Source of the DNA: Anaerolineaceae bacterium
GTDB taxonomy: Bacteria; Chloroflexota; Anaerolineae; Aggregatilineales; Phototrophicaceae
Direction of reading: 5' to 3'
Assembly (NCBI GenBank): GCA_007693385.1
Contig: REDR01000069.1
Location: 1-64,000, forward strand
Length of the DNA: 64,000 nucleotides
Positions 9,266 through 19,730 of this stretch are shown piece by piece (the stretch's first letter is position 1; every line of letters begins with the position of its first letter). A program made the translations under genes and the position numbers. Under the pieces are notes generated by a model, which was given only the letters and a program-made list of their open reading frames with translations, did not search any database and was not told the DNA's origin.

Positions 9266-10099
9266 ATGCCGGTTAAAGTCTATAAACCCACCTCGGCAGG
9301 CCGCCGGGACATGACGGGGCACGCATTTGAAGAGATTACCAAGTCCAAGCCGGAACGCGCTCTGACCGAGCCGCTTCGCAAAAAGGGCGGACGTAATAAC
9401 ACCGGTCGCATCACGGTGCGGCATCGTGGCGGTGGTCATAAGCGCCGCTATCGCTTGATCGACTTCAAGCGGGATAAAGTGGACGCCCGCGCCGAAGTGC
9501 TGGCGATTGAGTACGACCCGAATCGCTCGGCGCGTATCGCGCTGGTGCAGTACGAAGACGGCGAAAAGCGCTATATCATCGCCCCTATCGGCCTGAAAGT
9601 TGGCGATTTCGTCGGTAACGGCGACAAAGCCACCCTGCGCCCGGGCAACGCGCTACCGATCAAAGACATTCCGCTTGGTACGCAGATTCACAACATCGAA
9701 CTGCAACCGGGCAAGGGCGGCCAGCTCGCCCGCGCCGCCGGTACCAGCGCCCAGCTATTGGCGAAAGAAGGCAACTACGCACAGGTGCGTCTGCCCAGCG
9801 GCGAAGTGCGGCTGGTGCATGAGCGCTGTATCGCCACTATCGGGCAGGTCGGCAATACCGATCACGGCAATATCAAACTGGGTAAGGCTGGCCGCCGTCG
9901 CTGGATGGGCTGGCGCCCGACCACACGCGGTATCGCCATGGACCCCAGCAGTCACCCGCATGGCGGCGGTGAGGGACGCTCCGGCATCGGTATGCCCGCG
10001 CCCAAGACGCCGTGGGGCAAGATTGCGCTGGGCAAGCGTACCCGCGCCAACAAGCGCACACAGCCGTTCATCGTCCGCCGTCGTGGTAAACGGAGATAG
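9266..10099 (+). CDS. rplB: Ribosomal protein L2
   Basis: Largest and most conserved protein near the peptidyl-transferase centre, needed for subunit joining. The 277-residue length is standard. It has [22 protein letters not shown], the SH3-like middle and the C-terminal GVAMNP-like segment, here [19 protein letters not shown]. Asp replaces the usual Asn in that signature, which carries the conserved His of the HPHGGGEG loop. It sits 11 nt after rplW and 13 nt before rpsS. Confidence 0.98.
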   Translation: MPVKVYKPTSAGRRDMTGHAFEEITKSKPERALTEPLRKKGGRNNTGRITVRHRGGGHKRRYRLIDFKRDKVDARAEVLAIEYDPNRSARIALVQYEDGEKRYIIAPIGLKVGDFVGNGDKATLRPGNALPIKDIPLGTQIHNIELQPGKGGQLARAAGTSAQLLAKEGNYAQVRLPSGEVRLVHERCIATIGQVGNTDHGNIKLGKAGRRRWMGWRPTTRGIAMDPSSHPHGGGEGRSGIGMPAPKTPWGKIALGKRTRANKRTQPFIVRRRGKRR

Positions 10100-10112
10100 A
10101 GGAGTTTAGGTT

Positions 10113-10388
10113 ATGTCGCGCTCACTGAAGAAGGGTCCATACGTAGACCCCAAGCTGATGAAGAAGATCGATCGACTGAATCAAGACAAGAAGAAAGTCG
10201 TCGTGCGGACATGGAGCCGCGCCAGTACGATCTTCCCGCAGATGTTAGGGCATACGATTGCTGTGCATGATGGCCGTCGCCATGTCCCCATCTATGTGAC
10301 CGAGAATATGATCGGCCACAAACTAGGCGAATTCGCGCCGACCCGCACCTATCGCGGGCATCTGGTCGAGAAGAAAAAGAAGCGTTAG
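10113..10388 (+). CDS. rpsS: Ribosomal protein S19
   Basis: 30S head protein that forms a complex with S13 and contacts A-site tRNA. The 91-residue protein begins [19 protein letters not shown] and includes [30 protein letters not shown] and [16 protein letters not shown], as expected. It lies between rplB (13 nt) and rplV (12 nt) in the usual order. Confidence 0.98.
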   Translation: MSRSLKKGPYVDPKLMKKIDRLNQDKKKVVVRTWSRASTIFPQMLGHTIAVHDGRRHVPIYVTENMIGHKLGEFAPTRTYRGHLVEKKKKR

Positions 10389-10400
10389 AGGCCGAGCATC

Positions 10401-10742
10401 ATGAAAATACGTGCACACAATAAGCATGTGATGATCTCACCGCAAAAATTGCGCCTCGTCTGTGACGAAGTGCGCGGGATGGACGCCCGACAAGCCGACG
10501 TGCTGTTGAAGTTCCTGCCGCAAAAAGGTGCCCAGATCATCCGCAAAACGCTAGCCTCTGCGATGGCAAACGCCGAAGAGAATTTCGAGGCGAACCCGTC
10601 CGATCTGTACATCGAGCAGATTTACGCCAATGAAGGGCCGCGTCTGCGCCGCTTCAAAGCGGGGGCGCGTGGCCGCTACAAGCCGCGTGTTCGTCGTACC
10701 GCACATCTGACGGTTGTTCTGGCACAGCGAGAGGTTGAGTAA
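10401..10742 (+). CDS. rplV: Ribosomal protein L22
   Basis: 50S protein whose beta-hairpin lines the exit tunnel opposite L4 and influences macrolide access and nascent-chain stalling. The 113-residue protein starts at MKIRAHNKHVMISPQKLRLV and carries the tunnel hairpin PRLRRFKAGARGRYKPRVRRTAH. Its stop codon abuts the start of rpsC with no spacer, suggesting coupling. Confidence 0.97.
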   Translation: MKIRAHNKHVMISPQKLRLVCDEVRGMDARQADVLLKFLPQKGAQIIRKTLASAMANAEENFEANPSDLYIEQIYANEGPRLRRFKAGARGRYKPRVRRTAHLTVVLAQREVE

Positions 10743-11447
10743 ATGGGTCGCAAGGTACATCCAATCGGCTTCCGGTTAAAGATTAATCGGGATTGGGATG
10801 CGCGGTGGTATGCGGAGCGCGGTCAGTATGTTGACCTGCTCCACGAAGATCGCGCCATTCGTAATTACATCCAGGATCAGACGGCACGCGCCGGTATCTC
10901 GCGCATCGAGATCGAGCGCTATCCGAATCAGGTGCGCGTCAACGTCCACACCGCCCGCCCCGGTATCGTCATCGGACGCAAGGGCGAAGCGGTCAAGAAG
11001 ATGAAATCTGATCTGGAAACCAAGACCGGCAAAAAGGTCAAAATCGAAGTCACCGAGATTGACAAGCCCGATCTTGACGCGACACTGGTCGCGCAGAACA
11101 TCGCCGGTCAGCTCGAACGCCGCATCGGTCATGGCCGCGCTATCAAACGCGCCATCGGTCAGGCCATGCGTCAGGGCGCTCTCGGCATCCGCATCAACGC
11201 CGGTGGGCGTCTGGGCGGGGCGGATATGGCTCGCCGTGAATGGCAGAGCGAAGGCCGCATCCCGCGTAACACGCTCCGCGCCGATATTGACTACGGCACG
11301 GCTGAGGCCATGACTACCTACGGGCGCATCGGCATCAAAGTGTGGATTTATAAGGGCGATGTGCTGAACTTACAAGAAGACGGTGACAAGCGTTCCGGCG
11401 ACAAGAAAGACTCCTTCAAAAAGAAGGAATCCTTCGCAGGCCAATAG
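10743..11447 (+). CDS. rpsC: Ribosomal protein S3
   Basis: 30S head protein at the mRNA entry tunnel with a role in unwinding mRNA. The 234-residue protein opens with [14 protein letters not shown] and has the KH domain ([12 protein letters not shown]) and the C-terminal domain ([36 protein letters not shown]). A Lys- and Asp-rich tail of about 20 residues ([14 protein letters not shown] region) follows the core and is variable in the family. Confidence 0.98.
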   Translation: MGRKVHPIGFRLKINRDWDARWYAERGQYVDLLHEDRAIRNYIQDQTARAGISRIEIERYPNQVRVNVHTARPGIVIGRKGEAVKKMKSDLETKTGKKVKIEVTEIDKPDLDATLVAQNIAGQLERRIGHGRAIKRAIGQAMRQGALGIRINAGGRLGGADMARREWQSEGRIPRNTLRADIDYGTAEAMTTYGRIGIKVWIYKGDVLNLQEDGDKRSGDKKDSFKKKESFAGQ

Positions 11448-11477
11448 GCCGCGCCGGAGTTTGAGGAGCAAACCGCT

Positions 11478-11912
11478 ATGTTAATGCCAAAACGTACAAA
11501 GTACCGCAAGCAGTTTCGCGGCCGCATGAAGGGGCAAGCCTCACGCGGCACGACCATCGCTTTCGGCGATTACGGCCTACAGGCTACCGAGCCAGTCTGG
11601 TTGACCAGTCGCCAGATCGAAGCCGCCCGCCGCGCGATGGTACGCTACATCCGGCGTCGCGGTAAAATCTGGATCCGCGTATTCCCGGACAAGCCCATCA
11701 CCCAGAAAGCCGCCGAAACGCGCATGGGTAAAGGTAAAGGCTCGGTGGAATACTGGGTCGCCGTCATCCGGCCGGGGCGTGTGCTGTTCGAGATGGGCGG
11801 CGTCGAAGAAGCTACCGCCCGCGAAGCCTTACGTCTGGCCGGGCATAAACTGCCCTGCAAGACCAAATTCGTCAAACGCATTGACCCGATTTCCGGGCAG
11901 GAGGTCAGCTAA
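11478..11912 (+). CDS. rplP: Ribosomal protein L16
   Basis: 50S protein that positions the acceptor arm of A-site tRNA. The 144-residue protein begins [19 protein letters not shown], with the conserved central segment [28 protein letters not shown] and [21 protein letters not shown] lies about 10 nt before the ATG. Its TAA shares one base with the ATG of rpmC. Confidence 0.98.
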   Translation: MLMPKRTKYRKQFRGRMKGQASRGTTIAFGDYGLQATEPVWLTSRQIEAARRAMVRYIRRRGKIWIRVFPDKPITQKAAETRMGKGKGSVEYWVAVIRPGRVLFEMGGVEEATAREALRLAGHKLPCKTKFVKRIDPISGQEVS

Positions 11913-12142
11913 TGGCTAGACTAGACATGAGCGAAGTCCGTGCGATGACTGACGATCAATTGCTGGATCAAATCGAAGATAAGCGGATTGAATTGTTCAA
12001 CTTTCGCTTTCAACAGGCGTCAGGTCAGCTTGAAGATACCAACCTGCTACGGTACGCCAAGCGCGATCTCGCCCGCCTGCTAACTGTCCAGCGCGAGCGT
12101 GAACTAGCCGCGCAGATCACAGAAGAGGGTGCAGATGCCTAA
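11912..12142 (+). CDS. rpmC: Ribosomal protein L29
   Basis: Small two-helix 50S protein at the tunnel exit beside L23. The 76-residue product has the L29 core (residues ending in NFRFQQASGQLEDTNLLRYAKRDLARLLTVQRER) and starts on the last base of the rplP stop. Its own end overlaps rpsQ by 8 nt, so rplP, rpmC and rpsQ are tightly coupled. Confidence 0.95.
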   Translation: MARLDMSEVRAMTDDQLLDQIEDKRIELFNFRFQQASGQLEDTNLLRYAKRDLARLLTVQRERELAAQITEEGADA

Positions 12143-12449
12143 CAATCGTCGGCGGCTACAAGGCCGCGTAGTCAGTAACAAGATGGACAAGACGGTTGTC
12201 GTTGCGATTGAACGTCGCTCGATGCACCGTCTGTATAAGAAAGTGGTCACCAGTACCAAAAAGCTGATGGCGCACGACGAAACCAACGAAATCCCGATGG
12301 GGGCGCTGGTGCGCGTCGTCGAAAGCAAGCCGCTGAGCAAGAATAAACGCTGGGTGGTGGAGCAAGTGCTGGAGACCCCCGACGTGGTGCTCGGCCCGGT
12401 GGATGCCGCGCTGACCACTGAAGAAGCAGAATCGCCGGAGGAGGCGTAG
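12135..12449 (+). CDS. rpsQ: Ribosomal protein S17
   Basis: Primary 16S rRNA-binding protein with an OB fold. The core matches the family ([59 protein letters not shown]). The product is 104 residues, about 20 longer than E. coli S17, because of an acidic C-terminal tail ending [11 protein letters not shown]. The ATG at 12135, with AGAGGG just upstream, is preferred to an in-frame GTG at 12129. It overlaps rpmC by 8 nt and precedes rplN by 2 nt. Confidence 0.95.
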   Translation: MPNNRRRLQGRVVSNKMDKTVVVAIERRSMHRLYKKVVTSTKKLMAHDETNEIPMGALVRVVESKPLSKNKRWVVEQVLETPDVVLGPVDAALTTEEAESPEEA

Positions 12450-12451
12450 CG

Positions 12452-12823
12452 ATGATCCAGACAGAATCACGCTTGAAGGTCGCCGACAATAGCGGCGCTC
12501 AAGAGTTGCTGGTCATCCGCGTGCTAGGCGGCAGTAAACGCCGCTATGGTCGCGTCGGTGACATCGTTGTGGCGACGGTCAAATCTGCCGCCACGCAGGG
12601 CAACATCAAGAAAAGTCAGATCGTGCGGGCGGTCATCGTGCGGACGGCAAAAGAATATCGCCGTTCGGATGGCTCCTACATCAAGTTTGACGACAACGCC
12701 GCCGTCATCCTCAACGAGGACATGACCAACCCGCGCGGCACCCGCGTCTTCGGCCCGGTAGCGCGTGAATTGCGCGACAAAGGCTTCATGAAGATCGTGT
12801 CGTTAGCACCAGAGACACTTTAG
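12452..12823 (+). CDS. rplN: Ribosomal protein L14
   Basis: 50S interface protein and binding site of the silencing factor RsfS. The 123-residue protein starts [16 protein letters not shown] and includes the expected VKKSQ-like [30 protein letters not shown] and [13 protein letters not shown] segments. It lies 2 nt after rpsQ and 12 nt before rplX. Confidence 0.98.
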   Translation: MIQTESRLKVADNSGAQELLVIRVLGGSKRRYGRVGDIVVATVKSAATQGNIKKSQIVRAVIVRTAKEYRRSDGSYIKFDDNAAVILNEDMTNPRGTRVFGPVARELRDKGFMKIVSLAPETL

Positions 12824-12835
12824 GAGTGCAGAGCC

Positions 12836-13156
12836 ATGCAGAGGATTAAAAAAGGCGATACCGTTATCGTGATCGCCGGTGAGGACATCGGCCTGCAAGG
12901 TGAAGTGGTCGAAGTACGCCCGCGTGAGAATCGCGTTATTGTGGAAGGCATCAACACCCACAAGCGCCATCGCAAAGCGCGGCAGGTCGGCAACCAGCAA
13001 ATCCCGGCGCAGATCGTCGAATTCGACGCGCCGATTCACATCTCGAATGTGATGCTGGTAGACCCGGAGACCAAACAACCGACCCGTGTGGGCTTTAAGT
13101 ACGAGGACGGGCGCAAAGTCCGTTACGCCAAAAAAAGCGGTACGATTTTAGACTAA
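12836..13156 (+). CDS. rplX: Ribosomal protein L24
   Basis: Assembly-initiating 50S protein with a KOW motif. The 106-residue protein shows [21 protein letters not shown] and the typical [11 protein letters not shown] and [17 protein letters not shown] segments. It is placed between rplN (12 nt) and rplE (22 nt). Confidence 0.96.
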   Translation: MQRIKKGDTVIVIAGEDIGLQGEVVEVRPRENRVIVEGINTHKRHRKARQVGNQQIPAQIVEFDAPIHISNVMLVDPETKQPTRVGFKYEDGRKVRYAKKSGTILD

Positions 13157-13178
13157 ACTGACCGGAGCGTATATCATC

Positions 13179-13724
<546 letters not shown>

Positions 13725-13734
13725 GGAGCAACTA

Positions 13735-13917
13735 ATGGCGAAAAAAGCAATGCAATACCGCGAACAAAACCGCAAATATGAGGTTCGTGTCCGCAACCGT
13801 TGCATGAAATGTGGGCGTCCGCGGGGATATATTCGTCGGTTCGGCCTGTGCCGAATTTGCTTCCGCGAGATGGCTCTCAAGGGTGAGATTCCCGGCGTGG
13901 TCAAATCAAGCTGGTAG
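13735..13917 (+). CDS. rpsZ: Ribosomal protein S14, zinc-binding type
   Basis: 30S head protein that binds 16S rRNA near S3 and S10. This is the short 60-residue form with two CxxC pairs (CMKC and CRIC), so it is the zinc-ribbon type Z protein and not the longer zinc-free paralogue. The conserved C-terminus [18 protein letters not shown] is present. It sits 10 nt after rplE and 9 nt before rpsH. Confidence 0.97.
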   Translation: MAKKAMQYREQNRKYEVRVRNRCMKCGRPRGYIRRFGLCRICFREMALKGEIPGVVKSSW

Positions 13918-13926
13918 GGAGTGAGC

Positions 13927-14331
13927 ATGACAAGCGATCCGATTGCAGATATGCTAACGCGTGTGCGTAACGCGCTGATGGCAAGGCATTTAACGGTCGA
14001 TGTTCCCTATTCCAAGATGAAGGCCGAAATCGCCCGCATCTTGAAGGAAGAAGGCTACATCGAAGATTATACCGTCGGGGATCAAAGCCCCTTCGCATTG
14101 ATTAATATCACGCTGAAATACTACGGCGAACGGCGCGTCCGTCGGCCAGTTATCACCAATCTTCAGCGTGTGAGCAAGCCCGGACGCCGCGTGTATCGCG
14201 GGCGTACTGAACTGCCGCGCGTACTCAGTGGCGCGGGTATCGCCATCTTAACCACGCCCAAAGGCGTGATGACGGCGCAACAAGCCCGCCGCGAGCGCGT
14301 AGGCGGCGAAGTGCTGTGCTACGTGTGGTAG
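13927..14331 (+). CDS. rpsH: Ribosomal protein S8
   Basis: 16S rRNA-binding protein and, in E. coli, repressor of the spc operon. The 134-residue protein starts [20 protein letters not shown] and ends with the family signature [26 protein letters not shown]. An in-frame GTG at 13921 falls inside the ribosome-binding site GGGAG (13917-13921), so the ATG at 13927 is the start. Confidence 0.97.
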   Translation: MTSDPIADMLTRVRNALMARHLTVDVPYSKMKAEIARILKEEGYIEDYTVGDQSPFALINITLKYYGERRVRRPVITNLQRVSKPGRRVYRGRTELPRVLSGAGIAILTTPKGVMTAQQARRERVGGEVLCYVW

Positions 14332-14349
14332 CTTTAGGGAGAAGATGTT

Positions 14350-14904
14350 ATGTCGCGCATTGGTAGAAAACCGGTTGCCATCTCTGATAAAGTCGAGATC
14401 AAAATCGACGGTCAGCTGGTGACGGTCAAAGGTCCCAAAGGCCAACTATCTCATACCGTCCATCCCGACATCAGCGTGGCGATGGAAGATGGTCAGGTGG
14501 TCGCCACCCGCCCGTCTGATATTGGCCGCCACCGTGCCCTGCACGGCCTGACCCGTGCGCTGATCGCCAATATGGTGACCGGCGTCAGCGAAGGGTTCCG
14601 CCGTAGCCTGCAAATCGAAGGCGTCGGCTATCAGGCTGATATGCGGGGTAAGGATTTGGTGTTGAAGGTCGGCTACTCGCATGAAGTCGTCGTCAACCCG
14701 CCGGACGCTGATACCGTGTTCACCGTGCCCAGCGAAAGTCGTGGCCGTGTGATCCATGTGGATGGGATTGATAAACAAGTCGTCGGACAAATCGCCGCGA
14801 ATATTCGCGGTTGGCGTCCGCCAGAACCTTACAAAGGTAAGGGTATCCGTTATAGTGATGAGGTCGTCCGGCGTAAAGCTGGTAAGGCCGCCAAAGCGAA
14901 GTAG
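14350..14904 (+). CDS. rplF: Ribosomal protein L6
   Basis: 50S protein near the factor-binding site. The 184-residue protein begins [11 protein letters not shown], has both tandem L6 folds, and the C-terminal [27 protein letters not shown] signature. Spacing is 18 nt from rpsH and 14 nt to rplR. Confidence 0.98.
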   Translation: MSRIGRKPVAISDKVEIKIDGQLVTVKGPKGQLSHTVHPDISVAMEDGQVVATRPSDIGRHRALHGLTRALIANMVTGVSEGFRRSLQIEGVGYQADMRGKDLVLKVGYSHEVVVNPPDADTVFTVPSESRGRVIHVDGIDKQVVGQIAANIRGWRPPEPYKGKGIRYSDEVVRRKAGKAAKAK

Positions 14905-14918
14905 AGAGTGTTTGCGAT

Positions 14919-15293
14919 ATGGCCGATGTAAAAGGCAAAACCAAAACGACAGCCCGCAGACGCCGCCAACAGCGCGTGCGTGGCCGCATCAGTGGCACCG
15001 CCACCCGTCCGCGTATGAGCGTGTACCGTAGCCTGACCAATATCTTCGTGCAGGTCATTGATGACGAATCCGGGCGCACTATCGCTTCGGCTTCCACCAT
15101 TGACCGCGAAATTGCCGGTCAGCTACAGGGCAAAGGCAAAGTCGAAGCCGCGACCATCGTCGGCAAGACGATTGGCGAGCGCGCGAAAGCGGCGGGCGTC
15201 GAATCCGTCGTGTTTGATCGCGGCGGGTATAAATATCATGGACGTGTTGCCGCGCTTGCCGATGGCGCACGCGAAGCCGGTCTGAAGTTCTAA
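14919..15293 (+). CDS. rplR: Ribosomal protein L18
   Basis: 5S rRNA-binding protein. The 124-residue protein has the basic N-terminus ([26 protein letters not shown]), the core [19 protein letters not shown] and the C-terminal [28 protein letters not shown]. It precedes rpsE by 14 nt. Confidence 0.97.
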   Translation: MADVKGKTKTTARRRRQQRVRGRISGTATRPRMSVYRSLTNIFVQVIDDESGRTIASASTIDREIAGQLQGKGKVEAATIVGKTIGERAKAAGVESVVFDRGGYKYHGRVAALADGAREAGLKF

Positions 15294-15307
15294 GGGGTAA
15301 ATAATCA

Positions 15308-15955
15308 ATGGCAGATAACCGTAGAGAACGCCGGGAACGCCGTGATCGGGATGAAGAGCGCGAAGAATTAGATGAGCGCGTAGTGGACATCAAGCGCGTC
15401 GCCAAAGTGATTAAAGGTGGCCGTCGCTTCGCCTTCCGCACGGTGGTTATCGTCGGCGACAACAAAGGCACAATCGGCATTGGCGTCGGGAAAGCGCGGG
15501 CTGTGCCCGATAGCATCCGCAAAGCCTCCGAACGTGCCCGCCAGAACATGGTGACCGTCGCGCTGGCTGGCTCCACCATCCCGTTTCAAGTCACCGCCCG
15601 TTATGGCGGTGCGAAGGTCTTTTTGAAGCCGGCTTCGCCCGGTACCGGCGTCATCGCCGGTGGTGGCGTCCGCGCTGTGTTGGAGGCTGTCGGCATTAGC
15701 GACATCCTCACCAAGTCGCAGGGCAGTCCCAATCTGCTCAACGTGACGATGGCGACGCTTGCGGCGCTACAGCAATTGCGTAGCCCGCAAGATATAGCCG
15801 CTATGCGCGGTAAGCCGGTGGAAGAATTGCTTCCGTTCTGGCAACGCCGCAAGAAGAAAGACGGGCTTGTGCTGGACGATGGCGAAGCCGAATCCGCGCC
15901 CGTGACCGAAGCCGTCGCCTCAACAGATGACGGCGGGGAGGATGGCGATGAGTAA
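15308..15955 (+). CDS. rpsE: Ribosomal protein S5
   Basis: 30S protein important for fidelity and mRNA unwinding. The core carries LDERVVDIKRVAKVIKGGRRFAFRTVVIVGDNKGTIGIGVGKA and the GGVRAVLEAVGISDILTKSQGS region. The 215-residue protein is about 45 longer than E. coli S5: a charged N-terminus (RRERRERRDRDEER) and an acidic, Ser/Thr-rich C-terminal tail extend it. The last 8 nt overlap rpmD. Confidence 0.97.
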   Translation: MADNRRERRERRDRDEEREELDERVVDIKRVAKVIKGGRRFAFRTVVIVGDNKGTIGIGVGKARAVPDSIRKASERARQNMVTVALAGSTIPFQVTARYGGAKVFLKPASPGTGVIAGGGVRAVLEAVGISDILTKSQGSPNLLNVTMATLAALQQLRSPQDIAAMRGKPVEELLPFWQRRKKKDGLVLDDGEAESAPVTEAVASTDDGGEDGDE

Positions 15956-16148
15956 CGAATCCGAACGCACGATCCGCGTCACGCTGGTTCGTAGCCCCAT
16001 CGGTTACACCAAAGACCAGCGCCGCACGGCGGAGGCGCTCGGCTTGCACAAGATGAACGCGAGCCGTGTACACAAGGAAACCCCTCAGATTCGCGGCATG
16101 GTGCGTAAAATCAGCCACCTGTTGCGCATCGAGGAAGTGGACGAATAG
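15948..16148 (+). CDS. rpmD: Ribosomal protein L30
   Basis: Small 50S protein absent from some bacterial groups. The core is [45 protein letters not shown], followed by a short acidic end; 66 residues. Of the in-frame ATGs at 15942 and 15948, only the second is correctly spaced (6 nt) from GGGGAGG (15935-15941), which lies inside rpsE. Confidence 0.95.
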   Translation: MSNESERTIRVTLVRSPIGYTKDQRRTAEALGLHKMNASRVHKETPQIRGMVRKISHLLRIEEVDE

Positions 16149-16158
16149 GGGAAATATC

Positions 16159-16686
16159 ATGAAACTGCATGATCTCAAGCCCGATCCGGGGTCGCGCAAG
16201 AAAAAGACCCGTGCCGGACGCGGTATTTCGGCGGGTAAAGGCAAGACCGCCGGGCGCGGTCAAAAAGGGCAGGGCGCTCGTTCCGGTGGCGGCAAAGGCC
16301 GCTACTTTGAGGGCGGTCAGTTGCCTTTGGTGCGCCGTCTGCCATTCAAGCGCGGCTTCACCAATATCTTCCGTATTCACTACCAAGAGGTGAATCTGGC
16401 GGCGCTAGAAGACCGTTTCTCCGCCGGTGATACCGTCACGCCGGAGACTCTGGCGGCGATTGGCCTCGTCCGCGATGCCGATAAGCCGGTGGTTGTACTG
16501 GGGCGCGGCGAGCTAACCAAGTCGCTGACCGTTCACGCGCACCGCTTCAGCAAGAGCGCGGCGCAGGCCATCACCGACGCGGGCGGCACGACGGAAGTCA
16601 TCCCGCTAGCCGTCACTGGCGCACGGGCGACGGTCAAGCGTCTGCGTAGACAAGACCTCGCCAAGCTCACCGGCGATAACAGCTAA
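16159..16686 (+). CDS. rplO: Ribosomal protein L15
   Basis: Late-assembly 50S protein. It starts [22 protein letters not shown], then the Gly/Lys/Arg-rich extension [40 protein letters not shown] and the globular C-terminal domain. The ATG at 16159 gives 175 residues; the same frame runs open further upstream through rpmD, but the L15 opening and AGGGGAA support 16159. A 75-nt spacer to secY holds a hairpin. Confidence 0.97.
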   Translation: MKLHDLKPDPGSRKKKTRAGRGISAGKGKTAGRGQKGQGARSGGGKGRYFEGGQLPLVRRLPFKRGFTNIFRIHYQEVNLAALEDRFSAGDTVTPETLAAIGLVRDADKPVVVLGRGELTKSLTVHAHRFSKSAAQAITDAGGTTEVIPLAVTGARATVKRLRRQDLAKLTGDNS

Positions 16687-16701
16687 AGACGAACTAATCG
16701 A

Positions 16702-16728
16702 AGGCCGGTGGTCACGCATTACCGGCCT
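16702..16728 (+). other. Hairpin between rplO and secY
   Basis: AGGCCGGT (16702-16709) pairs with ACCGGCCT (16721-16728) over an 11-nt loop. There is no T-run, so an mRNA processing or stability element is as likely as an attenuator. Confidence 0.4.
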
Positions 16729-16761
16729 ATGCCTTGCAGTGACATATAGAGGAAATTTTCT

Positions 16762-18111
16762 ATGATTCAGGCACTAAGGAACGCATTCCGCCTGCCAGAC
16801 TTGCGCAACAAACTGCTGATTACCGGCTTGATTCTGGTGATCTATCAGTTTGCCGCGCATGTTCCGGTTGTGGGCGTTAACCGCGCCGCGCTTGAGACGT
16901 TGCTCGACCCGACGGCAACCGGCGGTAATCTTGTCAACGTGCTGAACTTGCTTTCTGGCGGTGCGGTGGCGAACTTCAGCATCCTTGCCAACGGTGTTTA
17001 TCCTTACATCACCGCATCCATTATCTTCCAGTTGCTCGTGCCCATCATCCCGCGCCTTCAGCAGATTCAACGCGAGCCGGGCGGACGGGAAAAAATCCAG
17101 CGCTATACGTACTACATGACCATCCCGATGGCGGTCTTGCAGGCGTTCGGCCAGATACAGATTTTCAACGCGCTACTGGTGACCAATGTCGCCGATCCTA
17201 CCGCCGCTAGTCTGGAGATCATCCCCGGTTTCGGCAGTGATTTCTTGTTGACGATCAGCGTGCTAGCCACCATGACGGCGGGCACGATGTTCGCGGTGTG
17301 GCTGGGTGAACTCATCACCGAGCAGGGCATCGGTAACGGTATTTCCATCATCATCTTCGCCGGTATTGTGGCCGAAGCACCGTCCAATCTGGTGAATCTG
17401 GCGACATCTTCGTTGCGTCCGTTCTACGACCTGATCCTCTTCGTGGTGATTACCATCGTCAGTATCGTGACGATTGTCTACATTCAAGAGGGCGTGCGTC
17501 GGGTTCCGGTGCAGTACGGCAAGCGCGTTCGTGGCCGCAAGCAATACGGCGGCACCAGCACGCACATCCCGCTTCGCGTTAATCCGGTGGGCATGATCCC
17601 GCTTATCTTCAGTCAGGCGGTGGTCACGTTCCCGGCGATCTTTGTCAGTTTCTTCCCTGATAGCGGCTTCCGAAGAGCGGTGACCGACTCCTTCGGCAAC
17701 CAGCAAGGGCTGGTGTACTGGGGGACGTTCTTCACCCTTACCGTAGCCTTCACCTTCTTCTACTCCGAAGTGATGATCGGCAACCAGAATCTCGCCGATT
17801 CGCTACAACGGCAGGGCGGCTTTATCCCGGGCATCCGTCCGGGCAAGCGTACCGAAGACTATATCATCCGCGTGACGCGGCGCATTACACTGGTTGGCGC
17901 GGTCTTCTTAGGGATCATCGCCATCGTGCCCGGTATCGTGGACTTCGTGAACGGCATCATCTTTCCGGGCGAGACGGTGGGCGGCACACTGAACGCGGCC
18001 ACCGTATTAACCGGCGCCGGTCTCATCATTGTGGTCGGCGTGGTGATCGACTTCATGCGCCAGCTAGAAGCACAGCTGGTCATGCGTAACTACGAAGGCT
18101 TCATGCGCTAA
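16762..18111 (+). CDS. secY: Protein translocase subunit SecY
   Basis: Central pore of the Sec translocon. The 449-residue protein begins MIQALRNAFRLPDLRNKLLITGLILVIYQ and has ten predicted membrane segments, the plug/pore region (NLLSGGAVANFSILANGVYPYITASII) and the cytosolic loop VRRVPVQYGKRVRGRKQYGGTSTHIPLRVN. It is followed by a terminator-like hairpin before adk. secE and secG are not in the window. Confidence 0.98.
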   Translation: MIQALRNAFRLPDLRNKLLITGLILVIYQFAAHVPVVGVNRAALETLLDPTATGGNLVNVLNLLSGGAVANFSILANGVYPYITASIIFQLLVPIIPRLQQIQREPGGREKIQRYTYYMTIPMAVLQAFGQIQIFNALLVTNVADPTAASLEIIPGFGSDFLLTISVLATMTAGTMFAVWLGELITEQGIGNGISIIIFAGIVAEAPSNLVNLATSSLRPFYDLILFVVITIVSIVTIVYIQEGVRRVPVQYGKRVRGRKQYGGTSTHIPLRVNPVGMIPLIFSQAVVTFPAIFVSFFPDSGFRRAVTDSFGNQQGLVYWGTFFTLTVAFTFFYSEVMIGNQNLADSLQRQGGFIPGIRPGKRTEDYIIRVTRRITLVGAVFLGIIAIVPGIVDFVNGIIFPGETVGGTLNAATVLTGAGLIIVVGVVIDFMRQLEAQLVMRNYEGFMR

Positions 18112-18125
18112 AGACGATAGCGGAT

Positions 18126-18152
18126 GGGGGCGTGCATCTTGCGCCCCCGTTT
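18126..18152 (+). terminator. GC-rich hairpin between secY and adk
   Basis: GGGGGCG (18126-18132) pairs with CGCCCCC (18142-18148), with two G-T pairs possible inside, followed by GTTTC. It probably lowers, without abolishing, transcription into adk. Confidence 0.5.
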
Positions 18153-18204
18153 CACTTCTCGCTGATCGACAACCGTCGATGACACGAACAGGAGTCACAC
18201 CATC

Positions 18205-18921
18205 ATGGGTCTGTATGTCATTATCATGGGCGTGCAGGGTGCCGGCAAAGGCACACAGGCCGCTTACATTCAGGCACAGTACGGTATCCCGCAGGTCTCC
18301 ACAGGCGACCTATTCCGCGCCATGAAAACCCGTGAAGACGAGTTGGCGCGGCGTGTGCAGGACATCATGAACGCCGGTCTACTGGTGCCGGATGAAGTGA
18401 CCAACGAAGTATTACAGGATCGTCTGGAACAGGCGGACGCGGCGGGCGGTGTCATCCTTGATGGCTACCCGCGCAACATCGCGCAGGCCGAATGGCTGGC
18501 GCAATACCTGACCGGACGCGGCGAGTCGTTATCCGCCGTTATCCTGCTGGAACTGGATGCGTTCACCGCCTTCAAGCGGGCTTTCGGGCGCGTGCAGTCA
18601 CCATCTAGCGGGCAGATGTTCAACATCTACAGCGAAGCCGAGCGCCTGACGTGGCAGGCCGTCCCGCATCCGGGGGGCGAGTACCCGCCGCGCATCGAAG
18701 CGACGGACACGCAAACCGGCGAGGCGTTAGCGCGTCGTTCCGACGATGCCGACGCCGCCAGCGTGGTCAAGCGTATTGATACATTCTACGCCGCCACCCA
18801 GCCGCTAGTCGATTACTACCGCGAGCGCGGCGTGCTGGTTTCCGTCAACGCCGACCAGCCGGTTGAGGCGGTCAGCGCGGCGATCAAATCAGAGCTGGAT
18901 CGCATCCAGTCGGGCGGTTGA
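18205..18921 (+). CDS. adk: Adenylate kinase
   Basis: Catalyses ATP + AMP to 2 ADP in the cytosol. The P-loop GVQGAGKGTQ, the AMP-binding STGDLFRAM and DGYPRN motifs, and the LID-closing D-TGEALARRSDD region with the following RI are present. The P-loop has Gln where Pro is most frequent, and the LID lacks the usual RRxHPxSG form, reading GRVQSPSSGQMFNIY. At 238 residues it is slightly longer than the 214-residue long-form enzyme. The position between secY and map is canonical. Activity is likely but LID divergence makes it atypical. Confidence 0.93.
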   Translation: MGLYVIIMGVQGAGKGTQAAYIQAQYGIPQVSTGDLFRAMKTREDELARRVQDIMNAGLLVPDEVTNEVLQDRLEQADAAGGVILDGYPRNIAQAEWLAQYLTGRGESLSAVILLELDAFTAFKRAFGRVQSPSSGQMFNIYSEAERLTWQAVPHPGGEYPPRIEATDTQTGEALARRSDDADAASVVKRIDTFYAATQPLVDYYRERGVLVSVNADQPVEAVSAAIKSELDRIQSGG

Positions 18922-18923
18922 AC

Positions 18924-19721
18924 GTGTCCGAGCCGATCATCAAGACGCCGGAAGAAATCGCCATCATGCGCGAAGCGGGGCGCATCGTCGCGCTCGCACA
19001 TGAGGCCATGCGCGAGGCCGTTGCGCCCGGCGTCAGCACGTTGGCGCTAGACCGCATCGCGGCGGAAGTGCTGGCCGATCATGGCGCGACGCCCGCCTTT
19101 CTGGGCTATCCGAAGCCGGACGCGCCGCCTTTTCCGGCGACGATCACCGCCAGCATCAATCATGAATTGGTGCATGGCATCCCGGACGAGAAGCGCATCC
19201 TGCAAGAAGGCGACATCATCAGCTTAGATGTCGGTTGCCATTACGAAGGGTTCGTCGGCGATGCGGCGCGAACGTGGCCGGTTGGCGAAGTCGCGCCCGC
19301 CGCCCAGCGCTTGATCGACGCCACCCGCGACACGCTGTATGCCGCGATCGAGGAGGCACGCGCCGGTCGGCGTGTCAGCTTTATCGCCCGCACCACGCAG
19401 GGATTCGCCGCCAGTCGTGGTTACATCGTTGCGAAGGAATACACCGGTCACGGCGTCGGGCGCAAGATGCACGAGCCGCCCGCCGTGCCCAACTGGTGGC
19501 CGAGTGGTAGATGGCGGCGGCATCCGTATCATGCGGCTGACGTGGTTTTACAGCCGGGTATGACATTAGCCATCGAGCCGATGCTCATCGTCGGACGTGA
19601 ATATCTGGTCGAACTTGACGACGGCTGGACGGTGGTCACGCGGGACGGCTCGCTGTGTGCCCACTGGGAACACAGTATCGCGGTCACAGAAGGCGATCCG
19701 TTGATCTTGACCTTGCCTTGA
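18924..19721 (+). CDS. map: Methionine aminopeptidase, type I
   Basis: Removes the initiator Met from nascent proteins using a dinuclear metal centre. The pita-bread fold and its metal ligands are visible: Asp in SLDVGCHYEG, Asp in VGDAARTW, His in GHGVGRKMHE, Glu in AIEPM and Glu in WEHSIAVTEG; the substrate His lies in LVHGIPDE. The GTG at 18924, opening MSEPIIKTPEEI, fits the family. A TTG at 18918 overlapping the adk stop would add two residues. It follows adk directly. infA, which often comes next, is missing. Confidence 0.95.
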   Translation: MSEPIIKTPEEIAIMREAGRIVALAHEAMREAVAPGVSTLALDRIAAEVLADHGATPAFLGYPKPDAPPFPATITASINHELVHGIPDEKRILQEGDIISLDVGCHYEGFVGDAARTWPVGEVAPAAQRLIDATRDTLYAAIEEARAGRRVSFIARTTQGFAASRGYIVAKEYTGHGVGRKMHEPPAVPNWWPSGRWRRHPYHAADVVLQPGMTLAIEPMLIVGREYLVELDDGWTVVTRDGSLCAHWEHSIAVTEGDPLILTLP

Positions 19722-19730
19722 TCGCACAGA